Made by a program: the position numbers and the translations under genes | In this document: piece by piece, positions 33,989-44,454 of the stretch | How positions within the stretch are numbered: the first letter of the stretch is position 1 | Layout of the letters: each line of letters begins with the position of its first letter | Notes under the pieces: generated by a model | Database searches by the model: none | Told to the model about the DNA's origin: nothing | Seen by the model: only the letters and a program-made list of their open reading frames with translations | NCBI GenBank assembly: GCA_964035545.1 | Contig: OZ037773.1 | Location: 877,751 to 941,750 of the forward strand | Direction: 5' to 3' | DNA length: 64,000 nt | DNA from: Bugula neritina | Taxonomy: Eukaryota > Bryozoa > Gymnolaemata > Cheilostomatida > Bugulidae

Positions 33989-34855
33989 TCAGTTTCGGCC
34001 CGCGGGGAGGAAGGGCGTCCGCGGGCCGTGACAGTTTAACGCCCCCTGGTGTTGGGGTCGTCCTGGCTGTCTATGGTCTTGACCAGCACTAGTCCAGCCC
34101 GGCCCCGCAGGTGCTGGGGGCAACCGCGGTTCCTGACCGGGGCCAGCGCTGGCAAGAATCGTTACCAGCTGTCCCAACATCTCTACCATACGGTCTACTT
34201 CGGCTTCCACAGGGGGAGCTTCGGGGCCCGCCGTAGCTCTGGCAGCACTGACTCCAACTGCTGGTGGGTTCCCTTGCGCTCGGTGCATTTGGGTAGCCAA
34301 CAGATAAGCTTCTCCAGCCTTTAAGGCATCCTCTATCGTGGTGATTCCTTTAGCTCGTAGTTGGTGGTGTAGGCCCAGGTCGTTCAGTGACTGGACGAAA
34401 GCGTCGTAGGTGTAACGCTCTTGGTGTTGTGCTGGTAGGTCACCATATGCAATTTGTGCCAGCTTCTTCACCATCGCGGCATGCTCTTGCAGCGAGGTCA
34501 GCGGGGTGCGGCACAATCTCTGTAACCGGGTCCTGGCGTCTATTGCGGAGATGCCAAAGCGGCCCCGCAACGCAGCCAATATCCCGTCTACGTCCGTTCC
34601 CATTCCGTACGGCTTGGCTTGCTCCGCCAACGCTCTCCACAACTGGATAAGGGCCACTCTATGCGGCCATTGTGCAATATCCATGACTTCTCTAGACTCC
34701 TGTATAAACTGTTCGACATCTTCTGACCCAGTAAAGGTGGGGGCTTTCAAGCGATATCGATAAGCTTCTTCTCCCACATGATTCACAGGAATAACATCAT
34801 TTCTTCGCTCACCTTCTACTGGGGGTGGTTGCATTCTAGCATTTTCAGTCTCCAT
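33989..34855 (-). CDS. E4 Gag (288 aa, open)
   Basis: The frame opens 15 bp after the primer site and is uninterrupted. The capsid-like region contains YRLKAPTFTGSEDVEQFIQE, FGISAIDARTRLQRL and SLNDLGLHHQLRAKGITTIE. The C-terminus is rich in G, P, Q and basic residues and ends LNCHGPR...PAGRN. This matches the sequence after the zinc knuckle of the E1 Gag, but the CCHC knuckle is absent. It would form the particle and bind RNA through basic residues (inferred). pol follows in a different frame. E5 has an equally long homologue. Confidence 0.85.
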   Translation of the reverse strand: METENARMQPPPVEGERRNDVIPVNHVGEEAYRYRLKAPTFTGSEDVEQFIQESREVMDIAQWPHRVALIQLWRALAEQAKPYGMGTDVDGILAALRGRFGISAIDARTRLQRLCRTPLTSLQEHAAMVKKLAQIAYGDLPAQHQERYTYDAFVQSLNDLGLHHQLRAKGITTIEDALKAGEAYLLATQMHRAQGNPPAVGVSAARATAGPEAPPVEAEVDRMVEMLGQLVTILASAGPGQEPRLPPAPAGPGWTSAGQDHRQPGRPQHQGALNCHGPRTPFLPAGRN

Positions 34856-34869
34856 CTTTGATGTACACT

Positions 34870-34887
34870 ATCCCACCGCTGCCACCA
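34870..34887 (-). promoter_or_regulatory. E4 primer binding site, tRNA-Leu
   Basis: Minus strand TGGTGGCAGCGGTGGGAT, exact complement of a tRNA-Leu 3' end. Confidence 0.9.
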
Positions 34888-34888
34888 C

Positions 34889-35194
34889 TGTTGTATTTTT
34901 CAGAATTAGGGTTGATGTGTAAACAAGAGAGTCTATTTATTGCTAGAGACTTCACCAGGATTAGTCGGGTTGATATCGTTGTATTTTAAGCACAAGAATA
35001 CATAATAAAAAGGATATGCAAACTGATAACAAATCACACGTCTATTTAATTTACTGCACTATCCTCAACTGACTAGTAGCGCGAAGCTAACTACTGCTAC
35101 TCACTAGCAGCTTCGCTAATTGGCTGAGTACATTGTTCCGGGTCAATACGCGACCCTGCGTATTGTGCTGTTGGTAGCCCCACGAGCCACCACA
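34889..35194 (-). repeat. E4 5' LTR
   Basis: 306 bp, about 2% different from the 3' LTR by eye. Confidence 0.93.
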
Positions 35195-35578
35195 GTGGCC
35201 TCCAGCCTACATTTATGCAGCTCTCAAAGGCATAACAAATAAAATTATTTTTTACACATATATGAATTTGAGAGAAAAACCAAATTTTGAATGTATTATT
35301 TATATAAATGCTAAAAAATGTAGTATGCAGTAACTATTGGGACTTTATTTTGTATTGATAAATAAGACTTTAGAATGAAATATCTAAAAATAACTGACGC
35401 TGCGGTACCCAGTTTAAACTAAAGTTTAAAATATGGCTCGTGCCACAGGAATATTCCCCTTCAGAGGCACTCCCTTTGAAAGGTTGGACACCCCTGGTCT
35501 AGCACCTTACATGTCAACTAGAAATTTCTCATTCAAAGAGTAGGTATAACTAGAAAAATATTGATGGTGCTTACTTAC

Positions 35579-35719
35579 ACTGTGGTGTGATGGCAACAGT
35601 TTGTTCAGTATTCCCTCTCTTCCAGTTAGAATGTTTTGTATCTGCACAGGATAAAGTTATCCCAGCTCTGTCTGTCTCTGTGGGAGTATATTTTCCAGCC
35701 ACTGTGTTACCATTTACCT
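35579..35719 (-). CDS. Ig-domain membrane protein, exon 4: second half of Ig 2
   Basis: 47 codons between TTTATTAG and the donor CAGT before GTAAGT, phase 1 at both ends. It supplies the F-strand cysteine (TLSCADTKH) and ends with VAITPQ. Together with exon 3 it makes one Ig domain split by an intron. Confidence 0.78.
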
Positions 35720-36669
35720 CTAATAAATAAAACATGTATATGTATACTAATTCTTCAAAGACTCCCTGCACACTTCACTCATGCAGTACTGAAAGATTCT
35801 TATAATAATATGTTAGTTTTCATTTACATACTATTTTAAGGTTGGATGGTAAAGGTAAAGGCGACTGGAAATTTGATTTCCATGCAATCAGAAATCCTAA
35901 AACATTTTAGCATATACTTGAATAACATTCATTTTAAAACAGAATGCAAATGAAAAGTAACATATATAAGAATATTTTAATACTGCGTAAGTGAAGTGTG
36001 TCAGGGCAAGAAAACTACCAGAGAAGAAGCAAAACGTATAAATACAGTCTACAAGATTTAGTCTATAAGATTTAGTCTACAAGATACAGTCTATAAAATT
36101 TCACGATATAACAGGCGAGTTAGTTTGTGGTTGACGAATATTATTGGTTATTTAATTGAGACTGAAAAAAAAGACTGTAGACACTTTTTTTCGAATCATC
36201 TAACTTTTTACATTTCAATCTATTATAGCAAACTGATTTATAAACTATTGTAAACTCATTAGATAATATTCTTAGAGTTTTACAACATTCAAATATTTAT
36301 ATAATTAAATAGGAATACAGTGCTCCCTCGAAACCTACTGGTTCGATACCCTTATCTGTGACATAGCAGAATACCAGATTTAACTCACAGAACAGTTAAA
36401 TACGGACATTTTGTCTCTATATACACGCATATACATAAGTTACAAAAAGAAAATTCAAGTTCATCTCATGTCCTATGTTACTTTGTCAGGAATGGACAGC
36501 TCTGAGATATGAAGGGAGCACTGCATATTACATCACTTGTATAACAATAATTAGCTAAACTAAAACCTGGTTTGTTGTTCACTAAATTTAAAATTTAATT
36601 TGCTTCTAGTTTTCTAGATAGAAATTTGGGGAAGCTTGTTGCACAACATTTAGACAGGTATATACTTAC

Positions 36670-36780
36670 CGTATTCATAGACTGACACAGGATCTGCTCC
36701 TGTAGAGTTACAATCAAAGGTAAATTCTTCCCCTTCTATAATAGTTGCTGGTTTATTAAGTGTTATGCCAGTTGGAGCAA
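36670..36780 (-). CDS. Ig-domain membrane protein, exon 3: first half of Ig 2
   Basis: 37 codons between TTCTACAG and TACG before GTAAGT, phase 1 at both ends. It starts VAPTGITLNKPATI and has the B-strand cysteine in FTFDCNSTG. Confidence 0.8.
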
Positions 36781-37381
36781 CTGTAGAATAAAGAAATGCA
36801 CAATATATGTTTTCAAATACAGGTGCATTGATGTATTGTAAATTAGGTTAGGACTGCAGTAAGGGCCTATGCTATATCCTGGGTAAATTGTGTCAATAAA
36901 AAGTGTAAATTTAAATAGCAAAACTGCAACATTCCAAGTCTGCCTATGATAACAGTTATCTGAAACTACATGCCAACCAGATATCCTTATGTGATCCTGA
37001 ACAGAAAATTTCCAACAAAGGTATAATAAACTAAAATTTGTCCTCTACCAAACAAGGATAGGAAATATACTATTTTGATTTAACTAACCACCACCATCAT
37101 GGGAAAAGTTAAAGTTTATCACGTGATCTTTCCATGAGATACTGAACAGAATTTTTCAACAAAGGCCTAATATAACAAATATTATCCACTATCCATAAAA
37201 TGCATATCAATCACATTATTTCAATACCAATAATACCAATCTTGGGAACAGTTAAATTTGTCTATGAGGAAGAAGGAGGAAATAACTTAGAAATTATGAG
37301 AAGTTGTACTAGAAATGGCTAAAGTGGTATATAAAGGCTATCAGTGACCAAAGAAATTAGTTTGAACTTTGAAGTGTTCAC

Positions 37382-37795
37382 CTTTGACTTCCATTGAAAT
37401 TTTTAAGGAGAGAACTTCTCCCACACCACCTCCTTCAAACCCTCTACAGTAGAACTTCCCTTTGCGTGATGAATCAGTTGCAGTGAGTTGTACAGAAAGA
37501 GTGAACCCTTCAGGTTTACCAACTGAGTTACAGTCTGCATGGCTGACTCCAGAACCTTCTATTCCAGAGACAGTAATAATTTCTGGAGTTGATGAACTCC
37601 GCCATACTGTCTCATCCTCAGAACTTGGAATACATCCACTTTGATAGATTGTACTGTCTCCATCAGCTTCATATCGTAACTGTAAAGTTCTCAGATCAGT
37701 ATAACCAGATGCTTCACATGTGAAGGTTATATTCTCATCTTTATAGAAGTCAGGTGAGCTTGTAGTAGTGTAGTTCATCTCTGTAGATGGTTGAC
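37382..37795 (-). CDS. Ig-domain membrane protein, exon 2: first Ig domain
   Basis: 138 codons between ATGTTTAG and the donor CAAAG before GTGAAC, phase 1 at both ends. The B-strand cysteine is in ITFTCEASGY and the F-strand cysteine in KGKFYCRGF, with a further cysteine pair in between (QSGC and ADC) that may add a disulphide. NYT and NIT are N-glycosylation sites. The domain is longer than a usual Ig domain. Expected location is the cell surface, extracellular side. Confidence 0.85.
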
Positions 37796-38040
37796 CTAAA
37801 CATATGTCATTTTAATAGTTTAGCTCAATACTAATCCAATTGTGGAAATGAAAAGAAGAATTTTGGCCAACTCATTCAGACTTTTATGTGACACTGCCAT
37901 CACAAGAAAGGAACATCTACAAGTTGTGTGAGCATAAAAATCATATCTAAAAGGAATAGAAATGTGGTTACCAACATTCATTTAAAAGTAAGAACCAGAC
38001 TTATCAATCACTGAAAATTTATTCAGAAATATTCACTTAC

Positions 38041-38098
38041 CAATTGTGTAGCTAAATAGTAATAATACTTTAAAAATGGTTATCCAGGGAAGTTTCAT
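38041..38098 (-). CDS. Ig-domain membrane protein, exon 1: start and signal peptide
   Basis: ATG at 38098 opens KLPWITIFKVLLLFSYTIG, a typical signal peptide, and ends at a phase-1 donor (ATTG before GTAAGT). TTTTCAG lies directly upstream at 38103, so a 5' UTR exon may precede it. With exons 2-6 the coding length is 1,122 nt, 373 residues: signal peptide, three Ig domains, a membrane helix and almost no tail. Every intron is phase 1, as is usual for shuffled Ig modules. Role is unknown; adhesion or recognition is plausible. Element E5 begins 541 bp upstream in the opposite orientation. Confidence 0.82.
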
Positions 38099-38638
38099 AT
38101 TCCTGAAAATAACAAATAACACTAAATAGTATAAATACTGGCCTGCATACTTAAATATATATTAGCTATAAAAACCAGCTAGGAAAAAATACTGGATAAA
38201 GAAATGTTATAAAATTAAAGAAATTCATAAAAGCAAACGCCATCATTATGATGAATGAAGTTAACAGCTGGAAATGTAGAAACTGCCTACAAATGAGAAC
38301 CAGTGAATTAGTGTGTGCAACAGACAGCAGGGTGGCCAGAATCATCTTGAGGTCACAGCAAATCAAAGCAAGCCAAGTCACTGGCTAACTAAGTTAAGTT
38401 TAGAGAATTGAAAACAATGACTGGAAAGAAAATAAATTGAATAGATTTCAAAGTTGGATAAGTTAGTTTTAATTTAAACTATTTTGAAATTTATGTCTAT
38501 CTACATAAATAGATTTACTGAAAACAATGATGAAGTTAAATTTAATATGTCATGCAATGCATTTCTCTACATGAATATTCTAAAGAGGAAAAGTTTTATT
38601 ACAAGTAATTCAGACCTGCAAGCCTAATAAAGTGATAT

Positions 38639-38944
38639 TGTGGTGGCTCGTAGAGCTACCAGCAACACAATACGCAAGGTTGCGTATTGACCCGGAACGA
38701 TGTATTAGCCAATTAGCTAAGCTGCTTATGAATAATAGTAGCAGCTTCGCGCTACTAGCCCAGTTGAGGATAGTGCTGTAAATTAAATAGACGTGTGTAT
38801 TATTAACTGTTGTATATTAGATTTTATTATGTATTCTTGTATTCAAATATAACGATATCTACTCGACTTATCACGGTGAAGTTTCTCTAGTAACAAATAG
38901 ACTCTCTTGGTTGCACATCGACCCTAATTCTGAAAATCATAACA
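38639..38944 (+). repeat. E5 5' LTR
   Basis: It begins TGTGGTGGCTCGTAGAG and ends ATAACA. It is the same family as the E4 LTRs, with scattered differences and small indels. Confidence 0.92.
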
Positions 38945-38945
38945 G

Positions 38946-38963
38946 TGGTGGCAGCAGTGGGAT
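38946..38963 (+). promoter_or_regulatory. E5 primer binding site, tRNA-Leu
   Basis: TGGTGGCAGCAGTGGGAT, one mismatch to the E1/E4/E6 site. The fragment at 47.6 kb has the same variant. Confidence 0.88.
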
Positions 38964-38977
38964 AGTGTACATCAAAG

Positions 38978-39844
38978 ATGGAGACTGAAAATGCTAGAAT
39001 GCAACCACCCCCAGTAGAAGGTGAGCGTAGAAATGATGTTAATCCTGTGAATTGTGAGGGAGAAGAAGCTTATAGATATTGCTTGAAAGCTCCCACCTTT
39101 ACTGGGTCAGAAGATGTCGAACAGTTTATACAAGAATTCAGAGAGGTAATGGAGATTGCTCAATGGCCGCATAGAGTGGCCCCTATCCAATTGCGGAGAG
39201 CGTTGACGGAGCAAGCCAAGCCGTACGGAGTGGGAACGGACGTAAACGGAATACTGACTGCGCTGCGGGCCCGTTTTGGCATCTCCGCAATAGACGCTAG
39301 AACCAAGCTACAGAGATTGTGCCGCACCCCGCGGACCTCGCTGCAAGAACATGCCGCGACGGTGAAGAAGCTGGCACAGATTGCGTATGGTGACCTACCA
39401 GCGCAACACCAAAAGCGTTACACATACAACGCCTTTGTCCAGTCACTAAACGACCTGGGCCTACACCATCAACTTCGAGCTAAAGGGATAACCAGAATAG
39501 AGGATGCCCTGAAGGCTGGAGAAGCTTACCTGTTGGCTACCCAAATGCATCGAGCACAACGGAACCCACCAGTAGTTGGAGTCAGTGCTGCCAGGGCCAC
39601 GACAGGCCCCGAAGCCCCCCCGCTGGAAGCCGAAGTGGACCGTATGGTAGAGATGCTGGGACAGCTGGTAACAATTCTGGCCGGCGCTGGCCCCGGTCAG
39701 GCCCTGCGGTTGCCCCCAACACCTGTGGGGCAGGGCTGGAGTAGTGCTGGTCAGGACCATGGACAGAAAGGACGACCCAAATACCAGGGGGCGTTAAACT
39801 GTCACGGCCCGCGGAGGCTCTCCCTCCCCGCGGGCCACAACTGA
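38978..39844 (+). CDS. E5 Gag (288 aa, open)
   Basis: Same length as the E4 Gag and collinear with it, 14 bp after the primer site. It contains LKAPTFTGSEDVEQFIQEFR, FGISAIDARTKLQRL and SLNDLGLHHQLRAKGITRIE. The C-terminus keeps LNCHGPRR...PAGHN and lacks a CCHC knuckle. It ends in TGA. The protease frame downstream is +1 relative to gag, through a 9-G run and a later 2-base deletion that together cancel relative to E4. Confidence 0.87.
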   Translation: METENARMQPPPVEGERRNDVNPVNCEGEEAYRYCLKAPTFTGSEDVEQFIQEFREVMEIAQWPHRVAPIQLRRALTEQAKPYGVGTDVNGILTALRARFGISAIDARTKLQRLCRTPRTSLQEHAATVKKLAQIAYGDLPAQHQKRYTYNAFVQSLNDLGLHHQLRAKGITRIEDALKAGEAYLLATQMHRAQRNPPVVGVSAARATTGPEAPPLEAEVDRMVEMLGQLVTILAGAGPGQALRLPPTPVGQGWSSAGQDHGQKGRPKYQGALNCHGPRRLSLPAGHN

Positions 39845-40144
39845 AGGAGTCTGGTGGGACACGCCGTCGTCTGTCCATACGGACACGACGGAACACTCCC
39901 CCCGAGTGGCAGGTACCACGCAGGACTAGCAGGCCCGCACAACGGCCAAGTACCTTCTCCCTGCCACTCGCCAACCAATTCCACCGGTTACCTCGGGAGG
40001 AGGAGCCCGCCACTGAAATGGAGCCGGAAGGCCCAGTGGAGAGCCCCGAACCCTGCCGGCACCGACCTCGCCGCCGGAAACCCCGTAAACCACGGGTGAA
40101 ACCCTCGCCGTCCTACCAATCTAGGACAGCACATGCGGGGGGGG

Positions 40145-42437
40145 GTGAAAGTACAACCACATGGAGAGCTATTTCCTACCCGGAAAGGTGGCCGGCAACG
40201 CCGTCACTTTCCTGCTCGACTCCGGTTGTACTACCAACCTTCTCAGTCGTAGAGTCTTTGAGGCACTGCCCCGCCCGGACAGGGATAGAGTACGACCGTA
40301 TACGGGGGAACATGGCACCCTGGCAGACGGGTCGTGTATTCCCTTCTACGGTATTATCAAGCTTCCTGGGCGTGTCCAAGACCAGGCTGTACAGGAGACT
40401 TTTATCATAAGCCAACTGGAGGAAGATGCTATCCTCGGAATGTCCTTCTTGAAGCAATACCAGTGCCGAATAGACTTCAGCAAGTCGGTGGTGCTGATGG
40501 GCGGGCGAGAACTCGCCTGTGTGGATAAGTTAGGGCGTCCTCTGGTGGGCGGTGTTCAGGTAGTTCGAAACTGCACCGTGCCCGGATGCTCCAGAGCTAC
40601 TATCCACTGCCGAGTGAACAGCAACCGGATAGCCAGGCTCGGTGTCGTTGAGGGCGCGCACGAAAGGATCCAACTCGCTAGTAGTTTAAACCGACTAACT
40701 GAGCGAGGGGAGGTCTTAGTGCAGTGTGTCAACCCCTTTACCGAGCCCATTGAGCTCCCAGCTGGGTCAATGCTGGGCCGGTTCCACTCCGTCCAGGAAG
40801 AGGACGTGGGCCCGTCGCTGGGTGACGCGACGGAGACACCCCCTCGACACCCTACTCAGGGACGAGGGGCAGTCCCAACACATCTCCGGGAGTTATATGA
40901 AACAGCCTGTGGCGGCTGCGCGAGCAACAAGGAACGCCAAGCGATGGCGAAGTTGCTAAGCGACTACGGTGATGTGTTCAGCAGCGGAGATCATGACGTG
41001 GGGCTGACTGGAGTTGTCAGACACGAAATACCGCTGACTGCAGGGACAGTCCCTGTCCGGCAACCCACACGCAGGCTGGGGCCAGAAAAAGAGAAGGAGG
41101 TTAGCCGACAAGTACGGGATCTTCTGGACCGCGGCCTCATAGAGCCCGCCCATAGTGCGTGGAGCTCGCCGGTCGTACTGGTCCGGAAGAAAGACGGCAG
41201 TTGGCGGTTCTGTGTGGATTACCGCAAACTCAATAACGTAACCATACAGGACGCCTACCCTCTACCTCGTATTGACGAGTCATTGGACGCCCTAGCCGGC
41301 AGCAAGTACTTCAGTACGTTAGACTTGCGGAGTGGCTATTGGCAAGTCCCTCTGAGCCCCGACGCCCAAGAGAAAGCGGCGTTTATCACACGGGACGGGT
41401 TGTGGAAGCAGAAGGTGCTGCCCTTCGAGTTAACCTCCGCCCCAGCCACCTTCCAGAGGCTGATGGAGCAAGTCCTTAGCGGGCACCATTGGAAGACACT
41501 GCTGGTCTACCTCGATGATGTCATCGTGATCTCCCCAGACTTCGAGACGCATGTCAGTCGTCTGCAGGAAGTTTTCGAGAGACTCCGAGGTGCCGGTCTT
41601 AAGCTCAAACTTTCCAAGTGCGCTCTATTGCAGCCGGAGGTCAAGTACCTGGGGCACGTTGTCGGTCGAAACGGCGTGGCAACGGATCCCGAAAAGGTAC
41701 GGGCGATAGAAGACTGGGTCACCCCCCAAGACTTGAGCGGACTCCGGGCTTTCTTGGGGCTGGTAGGGTATTACAGGCAATACATACCGGACTTTGCGGG
41801 CATAGCACAACCGTTAAACCGGCTCACCGCAAAGGGAGTGACGTGGCAGTGGACCCCAGTCGAACAAGGAGCATTCGACCGCCTCAAGGGCTGCCTGCTA
41901 ACGGCGCCCATCTTGGCCTACCCAGACCCCGCTCTGGAGTACATCCTCGACACGGACGCCAGTGACCAAAACGTTGGCGCTGTGCTGTCTCAAGTGCAGA
42001 AAGGCCGAGAGGTAATAGTAGCCTACTACAGCAAGTCTCTCTCACCCGCTGAACGAAATTACTGCACTACCCACAAGGAGCTGCTGGCAGTAATCAAGTC
42101 AGTGAAGCACTTCAGACCATACTTATACGGCAGGAAGTTCCGGCTGCGTACGGATCATGCCTCGCTGATCTGGTTGTGCAAGAGAGCAGAGCCCTCCAGT
42201 CAGGTCGCCCGGTGGCTCGAAATCCTAGCTGAATTTTCCTACCGGATCGAACATCGACCGGGCAGGAGACACAGCAATGCGGATGGTTTGAGCCGCCGAC
42301 CTGATGGAGGTTGCAAACAGTGTCTCAACATCGAGAGGAGGGACGGAGGTCCCCCGCGATGTGAGTTGGAGACGCTGGCTTGCCATGGAGCACCGTATGA
42401 CTGGGACCAGGGTCAACTCAGACAGGAGGTTGACTAG
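40145..42437 (+). pseudogene. E5 protease, reverse transcriptase and RNase H
   Basis: From 40161 the frame is open for 758 codons. Protease: AVTFLLDSGCTTNLLS, with D-S-G. Reverse transcriptase: [34 protein letters not shown] and LLVYLDDVIVISPD (YLDD). RNase H: ILDTDASDQNVGAVLSQ, KELLAVIKSVKHFRP, DHASLIWL, and the distal RPGRRHSNADGLSRRP with its catalytic-type H and D. It ends at a TAG (42435-42437) where E4 has a sense codon. Two bases are missing near 40165 relative to E4, so the protease start is out of frame. This is the best-preserved polymerase region in the window. Confidence 0.9.
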
Positions 42438-44359
42438 TCCCCGGAGGTTGTACAAAACCTCCGCGCCAACCCTGTACTGGCCGATAATGTCCGAGAGCTG
42501 AAGAAGCTCCAAGAAGAGCTGCCTGGAGTAGTGGCAGACATATATCGGGCCAAAAAGGAAGGGCGACGACCCAGCGAGGAACGCATAAGACAGGGATGCG
42601 CCGAGTTCCGGCTATACTGTCAGCGTTGGGACTCGCTGCGGATCGGGCAGGATGGTCTACTGACCATTTCTCTAGCTGCCAGCGGCAGACACCCGGAAAG
42701 GAAGAGGGTGGTCTGTCCCACTGCCATTCGCTGTGAGCTGATTTGGGACACTCACAAACAGGCCCACGCAGGGGTCAAGAGAGTGATCTCCAAATTACGG
42801 CTCCGGTGGTATTGGCCACAAATGGAGCGTGACGTCCGACTCAGAGTCAAACAGTGTGAGATCTGCCAGGCCAGTAAGCATAGCCGTCCCCCTGGTGAAG
42901 CGGGACGGCGGAGGCTATATGCTGGAAGGCCCTGGCAAGTAGTTGCTGTAGACCTGGTCGGACCCATGCCCCTGACCCCCAGAGGCAATAGTTGGATCTT
43001 AGTGCTGACCGACCACTTTACTAGGTGGGCGGATGCTCTGGCTATCCCAGATGCGTCAGCCCCAACAGTGGCCAGGGCATTAGACCAACATGTATTCTGT
43101 TATTTTGGTCTCCCCGAACAGATACACTCTGATCAAGGCGCTCAGTTCCAGTCTCAACTGATGAGCCACCTTTGCCACCTCTGGGGAGTAAATCAGAGCC
43201 GGACCACCCCCTACCACCCTCAAGGTAACGGGGTGGTGCAGCGCAACAACCGGATGCTAGGTGATGCGCTCCGGAGTCTCCTCCTTGGACGCGGCCAAGA
43301 GGAATGGGATACGGTGTTGCCGCAAGTCATGCGTCCATACCGTAGCACCCCACACACCAGTACTGGTGAAACCCCAAACCTCTTGATGCTCGGGAGAGAC
43401 TCGTGTCCCTGACCATCTTACCTACCACGTTCCAGAGCAAGACAACTCGGTTCACGAGTATGCCAGTGAACTAGTGGAACGGATGAAGGCCGCACACGAT
43501 ATACTGCGCGAACAGCAGTGGAAGGTGCGGCACGAAGATTCCGAGGAACCACCTCTCTACCAAACGGGAGATAAGGTGTGGATGGTCAATCACCGTAGGC
43601 GTCGCGGGCAGGCTGACAAATTAAAGCCTAAGTTTGTGGGACCCTACGTAATCGTCGAGGCTATGCCCAACCATACGTACAAGATTGAGCGCTCAGGACA
43701 GGTGTCTATCCAGAATGAGTCTCGCTTGAAGCCGTATTGGGCTAGCCCCGACGCAGTGGAAGAAGCCCCCCCGTTGTTGGAGCCCAGGAGGCAGACAACA
43801 ACACGCGGGCGACGGCGGCATGGACCTGAATACGAAGTGGTCATACCGCGGGAGGAAAACTTGGTGAGAGAGGAGCGACAGCTTCTGTCAACAGAAGCGT
43901 GTCCGCCACCGCCAAGTCTAATTCCATCACTTCCAGAAACCGAGCCGGTTCCGAAAGTGCAAACCCCCACGGAGGGAGGGGCTCCATCCGGAGAACATGA
44001 AGAGGTGACCACTAACGGTGAAGTAGAGAGGCCATTAGAGGCCCCTACTAATAAACCGGAGAGCGTGTCACCCCCCCTAGAACGGAGACAGCGTACGAGG
44101 AAACCCCCACCATATTTAAAAGACTTCGTATGTGACTGCATTAAAAGCGGCACGCATGAAAGTCTAGGGGAAAACCGTACGATAAAATGTTGGAGTTGTG
44201 AAACCCACGCAAATATCAACTTTTGCGAGGGCGGAATAGTGGGAGGAATTAATGCGCGTAAAGCAAATAGTTCCGACCTCGTGCCTCAGAAACGATGCTC
44301 AGCCCTTTCTTACGCTGACATCGCCAAAGGCAGACATATCTCACAACCAGCTCCAATCT
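42438..44359 (+). pseudogene. E5 integrase and Pol tail
   Basis: The same frame resumes after the TAG. The zinc domain has DTHKQAHAG and CEIC. The core has AVDLVGPMPLTP, IHSDQGAQFQSQLM and GNGVVQRNN, where the catalytic E is Q, so the active site is broken. A frameshift near 43395 follows. The SH3-like end reads LKPKFVGPYVIVE. The tail has EYEVVIPREENL, RTRKPPPYLKDFVCD, CWSCETHANINFCEGG and SYADIAKGR. The frame runs on through the ORF3 micro-exon, so splicing there would fuse Pol to ORF3 in this family. Confidence 0.87.
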
Positions 44360-44376
44360 TACCAAGAACGTTGAGT

Positions 44377-44401
44377 ATGGACATTAATACCGAGTTCACA
44401 G
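44377..44401 (+). CDS. E5 ORF3 micro-exon (25 nt)
   Basis: ATG codes MDINTEFT and ends ACAG before GTAAGC, phase 1. The ATG is in the Pol frame. Confidence 0.62.
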
Positions 44402-44454
44402 GTAAGCCAGTATGAGTCTTGTATCCTTATCCATGGAAACGGGCTCGATGCCAG
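44402..44454 (+). other. E5 ORF3 mini-intron (predicted, 53 nt)
   Basis: GTAAGC...GATGCCAG. Removal joins the micro-exon in frame with the ORF3 body. An in-frame ATG (MET) inside it offers an unspliced start. Confidence 0.6.

Larger units (their letters stand above)
27762..35194 (-). mobile_element. E4: Ty3/gypsy element with both LTRs
   Basis: LTRs of 305 and 306 bp differ at roughly 7 positions, so the insertion is fairly recent. GTGG flanks both ends (27758-27761 and 35195-35198), a 4-bp target duplication. On the minus strand the order is LTR, tRNA-Leu primer site, gag, protease, reverse transcriptase, RNase H, integrase, Pol tail, ORF3, hairpin and polypurine tract, LTR. gag is open, pol is broken by stops and frameshifts, and ORF3 carries a late frameshift. 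It is the same family as E5 and the fragment at 47.6 kb. Confidence 0.93.
27701..35578 (-). other. Intron 4 of the Ig gene, enlarged by E4
   Basis: Of 7,878 bp, 7,433 bp are E4 and 4 bp are its second target copy, leaving about 441 bp of original intron. That size matches the other introns of the gene (240-900 bp). E4 lies in the same orientation as the gene. Confidence 0.8.
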
